Assembly: GCA_030704615.1 (NCBI GenBank)
Contig: CM060734.1
Location: 17,112,001 to 17,176,000 of the forward strand
Direction: 5' to 3'
DNA: 64,000 nt
DNA from: Takakia lepidozioides
Lineage: Eukaryota > Streptophyta > Takakiopsida > Takakiales > Takakiaceae
A program made the position numbers and the translations under genes. This document shows positions 32,260 to 44,885 of this stretch, piece by piece. Each line of letters begins with the position of its first letter. The stretch's first letter is position 1. The notes beneath the pieces are model-generated. The model ran no database searches. It was given only the letters and a program-made list of their open reading frames with translations, and was not told the origin of the DNA.

Positions 32260-33589
32260 ATTACCTTGAACTGGGTAGTATGCATTTCAGTGTATGTGAG
32301 TAGGTTCTCAGCAATGACAGTGTCTGCCAAGTGTATCATATTAACACTATAACTTGGCCAGCAGTGACCAGTAATAAGCTCGTCATGTAGCAGAAAGTAT
32401 AGAGCTATATTTTCTAAGCCGTTGTCTGCCAAGGGCACAATGCGCTTGGGTGAATTAATACATGTAGAATGTGTATGACCAACAGTAGAGAGCATGAGCT
32501 AAGATATTGAGGTCAGAGTAGAAGTATCTAGGTGATGGGGGTCGGAAAGAGAAAATTGTTATTGGGAATTGGCAGTATCACGGTAGTACCAATTCAATCT
32601 GCAGTTTACGTGAGAGGTGGGACGAACGAGAGTGAATGATTTGTACAAGTAGGGAGTAGCAAAATAACTCTGATATGTCACAGACCATGAATGGCACGGG
32701 TTGAGAAAATAGCACCTTTGAGAGTGGGTGTGGAGCTCTTGCACATGTGCTGATTGAGCAGGTTGGGGTCTGTTCTCATACATGCATGATGTATTGTTAA
32801 AGGTCTTCCAGGGTTGCGCCGTTTGTCAGTTTGCCGAGTTGCCCCCCCCCGGCCAGTAATTTGATATCTTGCATTGTCTCTCGTATGGCGCTCATTTGTG
32901 TATCTAAAGGCTCTGCATTCCTTGCTGAGAGGGAGGTTAATCAGCATGAGTTCCAAACATCTCAGAGCAGGTCGTACCTTGTTTTGAAAGATAAGACGAT
33001 CAATCTTGTCGCCCGTTCGCCGTCTAAGAAGATCATACCAGATGTTGGGTTGAGACTTTTGCAGTAACTCTGAGAGATCGCAAGAGCGTGGAGAAAGACG
33101 GCCTGCAATGCCTGCTCCGAGGGATAAGGTGATCTTTGTGGGCATTGGTGCGGTACAAACAACAGATCCTGATGAGTGTAGCACGCCATTTTCTTCTACG
33201 GGGAGTATTGTAGTCGCATCTAGTGTTGGAGACATCAAGCACTACACTCGTTCTCGGCTGATGTAGAGACATATCAAGGAGACCGTGTTTGTTGACCAAG
33301 AGTGGAGACAAAACCTTGAGGGGCCCAGTACGCTTTTATCTACGGGGGGTGTTGTGAATGAGTTTGTTGGAGATATCCAGCGCCGCAGCGCTTGTTCTAG
33401 ACTAATGGAGAAGCAAACTGTAGAGATCCGGTTCAATGACCGAGCCGGGGGGCATAACTAAAGTAAAAAGCCGCAAGAACCTATTGGGAAGAAGCGCGGG
33501 ACAGAAGTGAGGTAGCTGAAGTTGGGAGAGAGTGCATATTGAAAGCCTTAGCTAGAGAGGAGGGTAAATATGTAAGAAAGTAAGACAAA
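32260..33589. other. Continuation of the insertion target; no gene recognised
   Basis: Sequence resumes after the retrotransposon. Open frames on both strands (for example minus 32,678-33,238) overlap and have no motif that I know. A C-run lies at about 32,842-32,849. Confidence 0.4.
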
Positions 33590-34131
33590 CTGGCCGCCGG
33601 GCCAATTCGGAGCTTCGGCTGCTCACCGGGACATAACGGTCTCCTCCATGGGACCCTCGACGAGTTGGGCCCAGTGGAAATTCCCTTTGGTTGTAGGCAG
33701 TCCGAAATAGCTCCCCACACTGTGGTAGCTTTCCGGCTCGCTTGCTTGCTCACTAGCTTTTGGTCGCTCAACGGGCTTGCACCGTTCTCGGAGGTACTAT
33801 TCCCTATATATACTTCTGTAGGTGTTGACGGGGGTCTCACAAACAGCCAAGTCATTTTCTAGTGAACCACCACCTTGACCCTCGATTCCCTGTGATGAGG
33901 CGCGGTGAGTCTTGGCCCACCCACCACGGCCCCAATGGACCGTGGTGAGCCCCAAGACTCCCCACGACTGCCACGTCCACAAGGCTTCAACCCCACGATG
34001 AGTCCTATGCCACCCCACTACGACTTCCTATGCTACGACCCCCCCCCCCCCCCCGTGGAGCCCCCACTACAACCCGGCTTGCGGGGCTCCCCCAGTGAGC
34101 GCCTCCGCCTCCTTGAGTGCCTTCGGTGCCA
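33590..34131 (-). repeat. Truncated, diverged LTR of the chromovirus family
   Basis: Reverse complement of the 25-32 kb LTR from about 33,590 (gccgccgggccaattcggagcttcgg) to 34,131, including the TATATATA box (33,805-33,812). It lacks the terminal TGTCGCG and CGCGACA ends and carries long C-runs near 34,030-34,055. It is more diverged than the other LTRs in the window, so it is an older fragment. Confidence 0.88.
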
Positions 34132-34189
34132 CATATTTATTTTATTTGTATGTTAAAAGTAGGTTTAAACTATTTGTACATCTCACTTG

Positions 34190-34375
34190 GATAAGTTGGC
34201 GAAGTGGTTAGGGATTGTGGGCTGGAAGCCTTTGGAGGTAGGTCTATGTTGGATGTCATTTTTACATCTTATGAATGTACACTTGAGCAGGTAGCCCTGT
34301 GGTTGGGTATTTGTGCCTTTCATGTGCATAACCTGGGTGATCCTGGGTTCAATCCTTCAACATGTGCCTTCAAAC
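34190..34375 (+). repeat. SINE-like element with tRNA-like promoter boxes
   Basis: An A-box-like tggcgaagtgg (34,197-34,207) is followed by a second A-box-like tagccctgtgg (34,292-34,302) and a B-box-like ggttcaatcc (34,346-34,355). The second pair has spacing near that of a tRNA gene. Two A-box-like heads in tandem suggest a dimeric or composite SINE, or a decayed tRNA-like sequence inside another. Stems are imperfect, so I do not call a tRNA gene. Confidence 0.45.
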
Positions 34376-35133
34376 TGTCCATTGGCCCCTCCATGGGCTG
34401 TGTATTGAGCAGTAGGCTCTGTAAATTCACTGGACGTTGAAAAAACTTTATCTTTTATCTTAAAACTCCCACCACTTGAATGTTTTCCAGTTTTTCTCTC
34501 CGTTCTTTTTACTTCCCTTCCCTCAAAGCTTTGAGCTCCTCCTCAATTCTTTGCCAAGCATAGATATATCTTAGCAATAAATCACGTGAGCACGAAAATA
34601 AGCACAGTACTTTTGAGTAAGGACAAAGCCATCTTGCTGAGAGCTATACCTTGATCAGGCCTCTGTCCCAGTTTGTCGATTTTCGAAGAGATAGCCATGA
34701 AATGGGGCAAGCATTTGAAGACCTATTACTTCATCCGATGAAACTACCTACCTATCTGCGACATTTACATTGCATGGATGAATAACGCAGCCAGTAATAA
34801 GAGCACATATAAGCGAGACTCGATAAAACAAAACGTAACTTGATTCAGTGGAGAAGCCCTGACCGAGCTGCGGAGTACTTCGTCTTATAAACAATCCTAT
34901 TTCTAGAGACAGAGGCACTATATCCGGAGCATGCTAAAACCGTCGAAGAGAAACGAGGACCCTGAGCAGCTGCTGTCTCTGCGGGCCTCCAGCAAGTGAG
35001 GCTCTCATTTTCAGGATTCAGCAAAGAAACGGCTCCAATCGCTAGCTCCCGAGTCACACACATCACCACTTACAAGCATTTCCCAAAATTCTAGGCTTTC
35101 GAGAAAGATCATCTCTCTCTCATCTCACTCGCT
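34376..35133. other. No recognisable gene
   Basis: AT-moderate sequence without repeats or coding motifs that I can support. Confidence 0.4.
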
Positions 35134-35688
35134 CATTCCTTGTCGAAGCTGGCACCCTCTCGAAAACACCACCTTTATGGCTTTTTGTGTCCTGTCTGGG
35201 CGGCAGCCCGCTTGATACTCAAAATATGCTAAGTAATTGATACAATACAGACTGTATATACATGAAGGTAGCCCGAGACCCTAGGCCCGAGCCTAAGCTA
35301 TAGAATCTCTCCTAAGCTAATAAGATTCTTCACACACCCTAGGTCCGAAACTTATGCCATAGAATATTTTAAGAATCTATCCCGAGATATTGGAATCTTC
35401 CCGGGCCTAGGGTCAGGTAACGAGCATTCCTCGTCGAAGCTGGCACCCTCGAGAAAATCCCACCCTTCTGGCTTTTTGTGTCCTGCCTGGAAATATGCTA
35501 AGTAATTGATACAATACAGACTGTATATACATGAAGGTAGCCCAAGACCCTAGGCCCGGGCCTAGGCTATAGAATCTCTTAAGAATCTCTCCTAAGCTAA
35601 TAAGATTCTTCATACACCCTAGGCCCGAAACTTATGCTACGGAATATTCCAAAATCTTCCCGGGGCCTGGGGTTAGGTAACGAGCATG
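35134..35688. repeat. 291-bp tandem duplication upstream of RBM25
   Basis: The block cattcct.gtcgaagctggca, then gaaggtagccc.agaccctaggccc and aagattcttca.acaccctagg, starts at 35,134 and again at 35,425. Copy 2 ends near 35,688. Differences include a 30-bp stretch (gcggcagcccgcttgatactc) present only in copy 1. It lies about 500 bp upstream of the RBM25 start codon, so it abuts or overlaps the promoter. It could be LTR-derived, but no ends are clear. Confidence 0.88.
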
Positions 35689-36192
35689 GCCTTTTTCGTA
35701 TTCTGTAGCGCAATTGTGGCGCGGAGAGTGGGGCAGCAGGGCAGTCCACAGGAGGCTTGTGCGCCAGCGTGGCGTAGAGGACGTGGTGCAGCGGGCAGGT
35801 GGGAGGCTGGGCAGCCACGGCACTATCCCCTCAGTGTCTGGGACAGTGTGCCGAGGCAGGGAACCCTAATCTTGCTCGCCTTCGTCGGTCGCGTCCTTCC
35901 ACGATCCATGGCGCCATTGCTGGGGTTTGCGAGGAAATGTGCGTCGGATGATGGCGTGGATCTCACGGGTCTGTTGGAGAATCATGGCTAGGCCAGGCCA
36001 GGCCTTGAGAGCGTGTGCGACAGCGATCTGTGAGGAACCTGGTCTGCCGTTCTGATTTTGGTTCTTTAGCGGATGAGTTGGAGTTGGAGGTTTGTTTCTC
36101 GCGTGTGTGCACGCGCGCTGATTGAGCTGAAGAGATTTTTCCTCCTCGCTGGCGCTCTCTGGGGCTGCCGGTGTGTTTGTCAATTCGAAAGC
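35689..36192 (+). promoter_or_regulatory. Putative promoter and 5' leader of RBM25
   Basis: GC-richer than its surroundings, directly upstream of the start codon, with no other gene. Transcription start and any 5' UTR intron cannot be fixed from sequence alone. Short upstream open frames are present, for example ATG at about 35,686 and 36,073. Confidence 0.4.
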
Positions 36193-39100
36193 ATGAATTC
36201 AGGTTATGGAAGTTCAATAGGGCAGGCAGGCGGGGCGGCAACGACGCAGCAGCAGCAGCATCATCAAGCCGTACTGCTGCGACCGGTGCCGCCGTATGGC
36301 ATGCCGCCGCAGCAGCAGCAGCGTCCGTATGCGCCACCGCCGGGATATATGCCATCGCAAGTGCCATCACCGGCAATGATACCTCCTGGAGGTGGGTTAA
36401 AGTGTGTTGCATAAGTTGAATAAACTTGGTTGAGGAGAGTGTGTTGTGAGGGTAGACAGACCAGATCACCGCACAAGCATAAGGATGTGCACATAGTAGG
36501 GGGTGAGAGAGGTGGGCATGCGTATGTGCAAGCGGGTGACGGGCTGTTTTCTCCTACGGCAGTGATGCATTCGAGTTGTCATGGTGAACATGGAAAGGGC
36601 GCCTCGGGTAAAGAGCCTGCATCGTCCTATGTGGTATGCTTAAATTCCCTCAAACAGTCGCAACAGCACTTGTCTGTTGTCCACCACTTTTTACTGCTCC
36701 TCTGTACTATATTCAGTGTCGTACATTTTCCCTCCACGGTCCAGTGATACCTCAGAGTGATTGGACCTATGGAACGAGTATATGGGAATACCTCTTCAAG
36801 CTTGGCGGAGACATCCTGCATTCACAGCGTCTACAAACGATGTCGAGCTTAGAGTGGGCACGTCTCTGAATAAACCAGGGGGCATTGCAAATTGGACACC
36901 GTGTCTACCATCACAAACGTCAATACTATCTCGCCTTGGGGTGAACATATGGGTCTATTCTCTCTTGGCTATGTTTTTTTCCCCCCTTAGGAAAGGATTA
37001 CCTGGGCAGGGCCTGCAATTTGAAGGTAAGGTTCTGAAAACAATGAATTGCTTTCAGTTGCTCCGCCGGGGCAGTGAAATTTTTCGGTCACCTACTTGTT
37101 TTACTTGTCACTCTCATTTGAAGCTACTGACCAGCCACCTGATGCAAGTAATTTTCCACCTGTTACACTTGTTGTCCAACTTTTGAGCCATCTTTGAGAA
37201 AGGGAGGGATTTTGCCACTTGCTGTTTTGTGTAAGAGGTTGTTATTACCAGACAATAATTCAAGTATCAGCCACGCCATGAAATGGAGGGTTGGTAGGAT
37301 TGATGAGTTCTTTGCTGACACATTGTTTGTCCAGTTCTTGGCTCTGCCCCTGCAGGAATGGCCCGGTACTCAGCACCATCTTTCACACCCATGGTGCGAC
37401 CCCCAACCTTCGCACCTCGACCCCCACTTGGGCCGCCCGCGGTGGCCATGGTGCTGCCAAGACCACCTGGACCTGGGCTGCGTCCTGTTCCTCCAGTGCT
37501 GAAACCCCCTCCAGGCATGATCCTGTCTGATATGGCAAGCAAGGGTATCGGACAGCTTGCTGCCCCTCCTGAGAAACCTCACACGACAGTGTATGTTGGG
37601 AAGATAGCTCCTGCTATTGAGGATGAGTTTTTAAGAGCTATTCTTGAGGTGAGTTCCATGTATTTCAGCTTGAATTTCTTCAGGATTTCTTGGTATTGAG
37701 TGCCTGCTGCTTGATCTTGGCCGTTTGATGGAGTTTCATGTTCTTATTTGTGCAGCTGTGCGGATCAATCAAGAGCTGGAAACGAGCCCAAGATCCCACA
37801 ACGGGATCACCAAAAGGGTTTGGATTTTGTGAGTTTGAGTCAGCTGAAGGGGTGCTGCGTGCTTTACGGCTTCTCAATAAGTATGCTCTTGAAGGACAAG
37901 AGCTTGTGGTATGGTGCCTCTATCTTCCCTTGATGAAGGGAAATTGTTGTTAAGCTTTGTCTGGGTCACTTTCATAAGCATTCTTGTCTGGGAGGCTAGA
38001 TTTGATATCTCCATATCAGAACTAAATTCAAGCTGGATGGGTTTTTGTGAGCCCAAAACCTTGGATGTACCAGACCACCCTCCAAATGTTTGGCTCTGAG
38101 AGTCGGGTAGTGTGACTCTCATTCAGAAATGGAAAATGGTGCAGCTGAATGTGAATCAAGCCACACGAGATTATCTGGAGCGCTATGTCACAAAGAAGAA
38201 AGAGCGTGAGAAGCAGGCCCAGGAGGAGGAGGCAGAGGAAACAGCTCCAGGTGTTGAAGCTGTGGTGGAGCCTGTGAAGTGTGTCTCTGTTATGGATGGA
38301 AAACTTGACAATGCCAGCCCAGAAGAGGATGCCAAATACTTTGGGCTTGTGAACGAGGCAGATAAGGAAGTTGATATCCAGGCTTTGCACAAACTCACCA
38401 CCATGCTGGCTGAAAGGTACGTTGAGATGCCTGACAAGGAAGCTTGAGCTCCCATTTTTGTGGGGAAGACAGTTTGGCAGTCATCAACACAGTATGTGGT
38501 GAGGATGTCTCTTACTGCAGCTTGGAACTTACTGCTTTTACTACTTGCAATGACAGGGTCAAGTTGAGGCCGCTTCCTCCACCACCTCCTTTACCGAACA
38601 CTTCAGATAGAGCAGTCAAAAGCACAACTATTCCCGAGGCGTCACCAAACTTGAAGGATGGTGAATCAAATGCCGATGGAGCAAAGAGTGGTGGTAAGGT
38701 CTTCACTTATCCTTATGTGATACTGCATGGATGCATTAGTGTTTTTGTTCTATATCAATCATGGTAGATCCAAATGCAGGGTACTTGTACTCGCCATGTT
38801 TCTAAGATGGATCACATGATGTATTCATCTCTGTAGATGACGCAAGTGGAAGGATGGATGATGATACGACAAGTGATCACAAGCAAGCAAGCGTGGAGCT
38901 GGAGGCCAGCTCTGTTGAGCGAGGCAGACGTGGTGATCGGGATCGGGACCGAGATCGTGAGCGGGAACTCGAACGGGAGAAAGAACGAGAATTGGAGCGC
39001 TATGAACGAGAGCGCGAAAGAGAGCGTGCACGTCGGGACCGGGAGCGAGAGAATAGATTGCGGGAGGCTGAACGTCTGTATGAGGAGCGAGAGAGAGAGT

Positions 39101-41278
39101 GGGAGGCTAGGGAAAGGGAAAAGGAACGGCAGCGTCTGCATGACAAAGAAAGAGAGAAAGATAGGGACAGGGACAGGCGCAGGGAGATTAAAGAACAGGA
39201 AGAAGAGAGTGATGAGGATGAATGGCGAAAGCATCGGTATCGAGGAAATTTGCAGGATGAGAGGCGCAAGCGCCGGCTCCGCGAACGTGAGGAGGACGTG
39301 GCTGACAGGTTCCGCGAAGAGCAGGAGGAGGTTATGGTTGCAGAGCTTGCCAAACGGCCCAAGCCCACCCGTCATCAGGCCAACCACGACGCACTTGTTA
39401 ATGAGAATAATGACATGGATATGGAAGAGGCAGTAGCTGTAAAGACTCATGTTGTTGAGCCTGCTGACATGTCTGCTCCTGTTGTACCTATGCCCATGTC
39501 AGTATCTGCAAGTGATTCAGACGAAGGGCCTCAACAGAGTAAGCTTTCAGCTTTGGATGCCTGCTTTATGTTTCCAAAAGTTGTGTGAACAGAACTCTGG
39601 TAGTTTTATCTGACATAGCTGTTGCAATCAGAGAGGCTGCTAAATGTCCTTCAAATGTGCAGTCATTAGAGATGCATATCTTTGCATCTTTGGACGTCAA
39701 TAACTCATTGCTGGGTTTCCATTTTGAAGTGTACAAGGAACTGATAGGAAGATAATGAGAACTTTGTGGGCTATCCTATTAGACTTCACAACTGAAAACT
39801 CTTGAAAATCAAGGCCCAGAACGAAAGCCATTAAACAAAACTTCATATGAACAGCGTCCTCCAGCAGTCTGTCAGTGTAACAAGCTTTCTCTAAATCATA
39901 TGCTAGACCAAGGAGAGCATCAAAAATTTCTGTGAAGGAATTATTACCTCCCATTCTCTTATTAGGGGATCCCCAACCTCAGGTTGAACACTCCTCCAAA
40001 TAGACTCACCCATTATATACCAGTGCTCATATTGATCCCAGCTGCTTGGTTTTGAATTTAATAACATAGTTTCTTATCCCTATCCCTCTGTATACTGGGA
40101 CCGTGTGCAACTAATCCATACCAAGCCAGGTTCCTGCTCGTAACATATTCACCAGTGCACAGAGCTTTTAATGTTGTGGGCACGATGTGTATCAACACTT
40201 CTTTGGTGTGGCAATGGCAGCTGAAGTGATTGCCAGTAATGGCATGCATGACATGGAGAGGGATGAGGATTCTGAAGCTGCCAATGACAGTGATGTAAAA
40301 CTCAGCAGCAGCTCCGCTCCTCGCAAGCTTGGCTTTGGGCTGATGGGGTCAGGAAGGCGTGCAGCTGTACCATCGGTTTTTAACCAGGAAGATGAAGAGG
40401 AGGTACCTGATGATCGCAAGCTGCGGCCACTGGTTCCCATTGACTACACAGCAGAGGAGATGCAGGTGGTGGCTCCTTCCAGTTCCTCTACTCCTGCCCT
40501 TCCGGCCTCCTCTGCAGGGCTTGCATCCAATCTGGCAGCTGCTGCAGAGTTTGCCAAAACTTTGTCCAGCTTGGCTAATCCTTCTAGTAAGGATGAGGGG
40601 GACAAAGTTAGGAAGCCCAGAGAAAGGGTTGGGGAAAAGGATAAAGCACGCAAAGAGAAAGATAAGGACCGGGACAGAGAGAGAGAGAAGGATCGGGATA
40701 GGGACAAAGAGCGAGGCTCGGATAAGGCGAAGGCTCCAGAAGCCAGGAAAATTGCTGATGCCAAACAGTTGATTGACACAATCCCAAAAACTAAGGAGGA
40801 GCTGTTTGGCTACCCTGTGGATTGGAATATTTATGACAAGGTATGGCTTAGGAACTGTCTTTAGGCTGCTTGTGTTATTTTCTGGGAATAAATTACATGT
40901 GTTTGAAGTTGGGTAAATAATTAGCTCGAAAATGGTTAATTATACTCGTTTCATTAAGTCCTGCTAAATTTTTCCACTCTTAGAGCTGAGGTTCACTAAT
41001 GACAAATTTTGGGGCTTCTACAGCATGATCTTCAGGACAGGATGCGACCATGGATTTCAAAGAAGATCACTGAGTTTTTGGGAGAGGAGGAAGCAACACT
41101 GGTGGATTTTATAGTGACCAACACTCGCAAACATGTAACTGCAGCCAGCATGCTGGAGCTCCTTGAATCAATTCTTGATGATGAGGCTGAGATGTTTGTT
41201 CTCAAGATGTGGCGTATGCTTATTTTCGAGATTCGGCGTGTTGAAACTGGCCTTGCTTCTAGTAAGCACAAGACCTAA
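36193..41278 (+). CDS. RBM25: RNA-binding protein 25 (RRM and PWI splicing factor), 8 exons
   Basis: Exons: 36,193-36,391; 37,356-37,648; 37,756-37,908; 38,145-38,416; 38,557-38,693; 38,837-39,538; 40,221-40,840; 41,024-41,278. All introns are GT-AG and phases join, giving 876 residues. Residues 1-140 are Pro/Gln-rich with CAG-encoded Gln runs. The RRM is about 143-215 (RNP2 VYVGKI, RNP1 KGFGFCEF), then a conserved NQATRDYLERYV segment. About 365-500 is an Arg/Glu/Asp-rich coiled region. The KLGFGLMGSGRR block follows, then a second RD/ER tract. The PWI domain is about 777-870 (FGYPVDWN ... RPWISKKITEFLGEEE). RBM25 proteins are nuclear and act with U1 snRNP in splice-site choice; plant members affect alternative splicing in stress signalling. 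Intron 1 (964 bp) and intron 6 (682 bp) are longest. The start is the first ATG in frame with the conserved part. Confidence 0.95.
39697..39954 (-). other. Antisense open frame inside RBM25 intron 6, possible element fragment
   Basis: An 85-residue minus-strand frame (MGGNNSFTEIFDALLGLAYD...) lies wholly within intron 6. Its composition is protein-like, unlike most chance frames here, and could be a fragment of a retroelement inserted in the intron. I do not recognise the family, and no ends are visible. Confidence 0.25.
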
Positions 41279-41687
41279 GTTAATTTACCATTTTCACATG
41301 AACTGCAGTTTTGTTCATTTTTGTGCTCTCAAAATGAGCTTGTGGACAAAATCTTTCCCGCTCTTGGAATCTAGTTCAGTTGCTGGGAATTTTGAGTGAC
41401 TGTGAAGCACCAGTACAGTAGGATACGGTGGTATGTTAAGTACCTTGTTTCCTGTTGTGTTTACATTGCCACTAAATAGAAAATGACATCGGGCCCTTAA
41501 GTAGATTTAAGTTCTCTGGTGGAGGGGTTTTGGAGGTTGGTAGTGTGTTCAACTGTTTTGTGCAGGTTTAGGTAGTGAATGAGAGCAACATGATAAGCCT
41601 CTCATTGGGTTTGAATGGAGCTTCACACAGTGTGGCTGTCAGCACTCCATTATGATGAGTCTTTGAAGGTTAGCAGAACTGGTCAAA
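41279..41687 (+). other. RBM25 3' untranslated region and downstream sequence
   Basis: Begins right after the stop codon. A polyadenylation site cannot be placed with certainty. It ends at the T-run that marks the 3' end of an oppositely oriented LINE. Confidence 0.4.
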
Positions 41688-44551
41688 GTTTTTTTTTTTT
41701 TTTTCCCGGAACTGGGGAAGGCCCTGAATTAATTTTATTGAGTTTATTGTGGGGAAAAAAATTAAAACCCCAGATTACACCATGAGGTACGCACACCGTA
41801 GTCAGTGATGAACGAACTAACCTCCCGAAGGGAGAAGATGAAGACAACCTAGGGTTACAAGCCCTATGTAGAAGTCACACCCGTAGGGGGTTGCTTTGAA
41901 TGTAGGCAGTCGCTTCTGGACTGGTGAGATCTACAAGGAATCCATGAGGTGAATGGCTTAGCAGCCGCTTGGAACCTGTCCGAAGCTTATTTGTGTGCAC
42001 GAATGGATCTCAGCGAAATTTCAGTCTAGCAGCCGATTTGATGTGGCGCCAATTGATATCCCTGTCAAACTCGGGGGACGCCGCCATGGAGGGGTGTGTT
42101 GAGTTCTCGCCATCGATTTGGCGGTTGAGCTGCCCAGGCACAGTGGGATGGTGACGAGCTAGTGCAGAGAAGAGCGTTTCTTGCCCAAGTGCTGGCGAAC
42201 TGACCGCGGATTACTGCCGCTTGTTGGGGTCTTCTTGCGACATCTGCAGAGTTTTGCCCAAGCCTTCCTCCCTTCAATCTGCAAGTCCCAGTATACTCTA
42301 GAAAGCAAGGTAGATAAAGTGCAGGTGGTACCTGAGAGGGTCCAGGCACATCTAACTTTCCATATGTTCCACAGTGTAGAGCTGCAAAGGCAATTGTAGA
42401 CTGGGCAGTTTGAAGCCTTGGTTTTTGAATTTGAGTCGCAGTTGAGTAGCAGATGTACAACTGAGAAGTCTTGGGTATCCCAAATGTCTATAAAATTCTT
42501 TAATGATAGGCCAGACTTTCCTGGGGGTAAGGCAACAAATAAGGCAATGTTCCAGGGTTTCCAACTGCCCATAGGAGCAACAAGAGCACAGCAAGGCTTC
42601 CTGGAATTGTAACCATTCTCCCACCTTAAGGACTCTATTGGCTATTTGCTATAGAAAGGTGGACATCTTGGCTGGCCTTGTTTTTTCCCAGATATATGTC
42701 CAGATTGATTTTCAGTTTTCCTCCACAAACCCGGAAGATTGCCATTTCGAGTTCCATTTGGCAAAGAGGGGGCTTGGAGATGCTATGTTGTTTTGGTGGT
42801 GTACGCGAAGAAGGGAGTTGGAGATCTAGAGAAAGCCCAGGACCACTCTCCTGGATCGAAGGGAAGCTCTGCGAGGGGCCTTCCTGAAATCCAAAAGAAT
42901 GAATTTGTTGCTACCAGGTTGCGATGGGGATCATAGGGTCTGGAGTTGGGTTCATGTCTCTTGTGGGAGAGACCAGCAACAGATTCTGATGGGAGTATGG
43001 GGGAGATTAGGAAGGGAGAGAGGGACTGTACTTTGTAGGGATAGAGACATGGTCACAGGATGGATACTGAACGGAAAAGCCTGTAGATTGTTGTTTAGCT
43101 TGTACATGACGAAGAGGATGGTAAGTGACTCTCTGACAACAGTCAGGGACCAGTAGTTCATGGTGGGGGCAGAAGGACCTGCTTGCAATGTTGGTAGCCA
43201 AGGGGTAATTGAATCTTTGATGGTCTGAAAGCCAGAGGAAGTCCTAGCTGATCCTGCAATGCTAGCAATAGATGTGGAGTCCATAAAGTCTTGGTTGTTC
43301 CATATGTGTCTAACCTGGTTAATGCCAGATCTGACCATCTTTTGGCTGGGCCCTTTGTGGTTGGCTTGGCTTGTTGGTATTTAAGAATAGGTGTTGTCGG
43401 AGGGTCTCTTCATAAGTCTGAGGTTCCATTTTCCGTAGAAAGGGTCGGAGCCTTCCACATGTGTGCCAGATGGTGGTCCACAGGGATGAACCTAAGGCTT
43501 TATGTTTGAACCCTTGAGCTACCCAACGCAGGGATGGGGTCCATAGGGCTGTTTTGAGGGGAGAGGCATCCTGGATGTTCTGAACCACTAGATATTTCCA
43601 CCAGCCCCCTTTTGGGCCAAAGAAGCAAGGAATCCACTTACTGAGGAGAGTTGTTATTTGGGTTTCTGGATCAATAATTCCAAGCCCCCCCTGTTTTTTG
43701 GGCAGACAGATCTGCTTCCACGAAACTTGTGGTCTCTTCTTAGTCTGGGAATCAAATCCCCATATAAAATTGCGGAGAAGACCACAGATTTTTTTAATTT
43801 GATTGGTGTTCGGTCTCCACGATGCAGCAAAGTACCAAATGCTTGCCGAGAGGACGTGATTAGCCGCCAAGGCTCTCCCGGTGATGGAGAGGTGTTTAGA
43901 GCCCCAGAATGTAAGTTTGCGTCTGAATTTGGCCAGGGTGGGTGTAAACTTTTGGTCATCCGAGAGGCCAACACCGAAGGTATAACCGAGGAGTGTTGTT
44001 GTTTGTCCAGGTCGTAGCCACGATAAACCCGAGCTAGAGCCCCATGAAGGATCAGTTCCTAAATGGGATTGATGGAGGTCTCCAGTTAGGATAGCACATG
44101 TTTTTGCCCAGTTGACTTTGAAACCTGAAGCTGGAAGACGGCAAGCGGTTCCATGCAGGCATTGTCAAAGCTAGATTGGAGTCAGACATCCAAGTGGGCA
44201 CTGCCCTTGTCAACATGTATTGCAAGTGTGTTAGTGTGGTGGATGGCAAAAAAGGTTCAACGTAGATGTAGCCTCTTGGAGGTTTTGAGGGGTGGCCTAG
44301 AGGATGAGGAAGGTGTCATCGACGAACATTGAGTCTTTGAGTTCTGCTGGCTGAGAGATGTGGTAATTAGTTATGTAGAGACCTCTAATGAGGCGGTTGG
44401 ACTCAAGCATGTAGCCTAGAGAGTCAGCCACAAAAAGGAAGAGGAATGGAGCTAGTGGGCAGCCTTGCCTGACAGACCTGTGGAGCGGGAATGATGTCGA
44501 AAGTTGCCCACTGACAATGACTCTGCTTGAGGAGTTTTGAAGATCTGTCAT
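41688..44551 (-). mobile_element. 5'-truncated L1-type LINE, decayed
   Basis: Minus-strand non-LTR retrotransposon. Its poly(A) tail appears as a T-run at about 41,688-41,704 on the + strand. From 5' to 3' on the minus strand, frames carry the RT palm (VRQGCPLAPFLFLF and FVDDTFLI, the catalytic box with FVDD, 44.5-44.3 kb), the post-RT region (RNFIWGF, VSWKQICLPKKQGGLGI, near 43.7 kb), and the zinc-binding region (CSCCSYGQLETLEHCLICC, 42.6-42.4 kb). Frames change repeatedly, so it is a pseudogene. The endonuclease and first part of RT are missing, consistent with typical 5' truncation near 44,551. A target duplication was not found. Confidence 0.88.
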
Positions 44552-44885
44552 ATGTTTTCATGACCTTTTGGCTTTATTTTTTACCTTGGCAATGCTTTGA
44601 AAGTTCTTGTGATGCACTGAAAACGACATGCTAGGGTTCTGGAACATTATATCCAGACCTGTGAAGTGTTTATTCATAACTGCTCATAGCATAGGACTGT
44701 TTTCTTATGAAATGAAGATTTTGGAATGAAGACTTTCTCAGGCAGCCCTCTCAGATCCAACTGAGCTGCTGCAAATGGTATAAAGCAAGGGGGTTGATGG
44801 TCTCTTTGAATGATGAATGGCCTTTAAAAAAAAACCCCACCCTCCCACCTTGAGATTTCATGTACTTTGAAATCTACAGTTCAAT
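44545..44885 (+). repeat. ~340-bp dispersed repeat, copy 1
   Basis: gatctgtcatatgttttcat ... gtactttgaaatctacagttcaat is repeated at 48,374-48,717 with few differences, including an internal A-run with ccccaccctcccacc. Copy 1 abuts the truncated end of the LINE and copy 2 abuts the F-box-carrying segment. It may be part of a larger element shared by both. Confidence 0.93.

Noticed and set aside
35686-35991. 101-codon + strand frame upstream of RBM25
   Set aside because: No domain, overlaps opposite-strand frames in GC-rich leader; more likely promoter/5' UTR sequence.
38812-39450. 212-codon minus-strand frame opposite RBM25 exon 6
   Set aside because: Antisense shadow of the Arg/Glu-rich coding region, where codon bias keeps the opposite strand open.
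41688-44551. Target-site duplication for the LINE
   Set aside because: No matching sequence of useful length found between the T-run flank and the 44,551 end.
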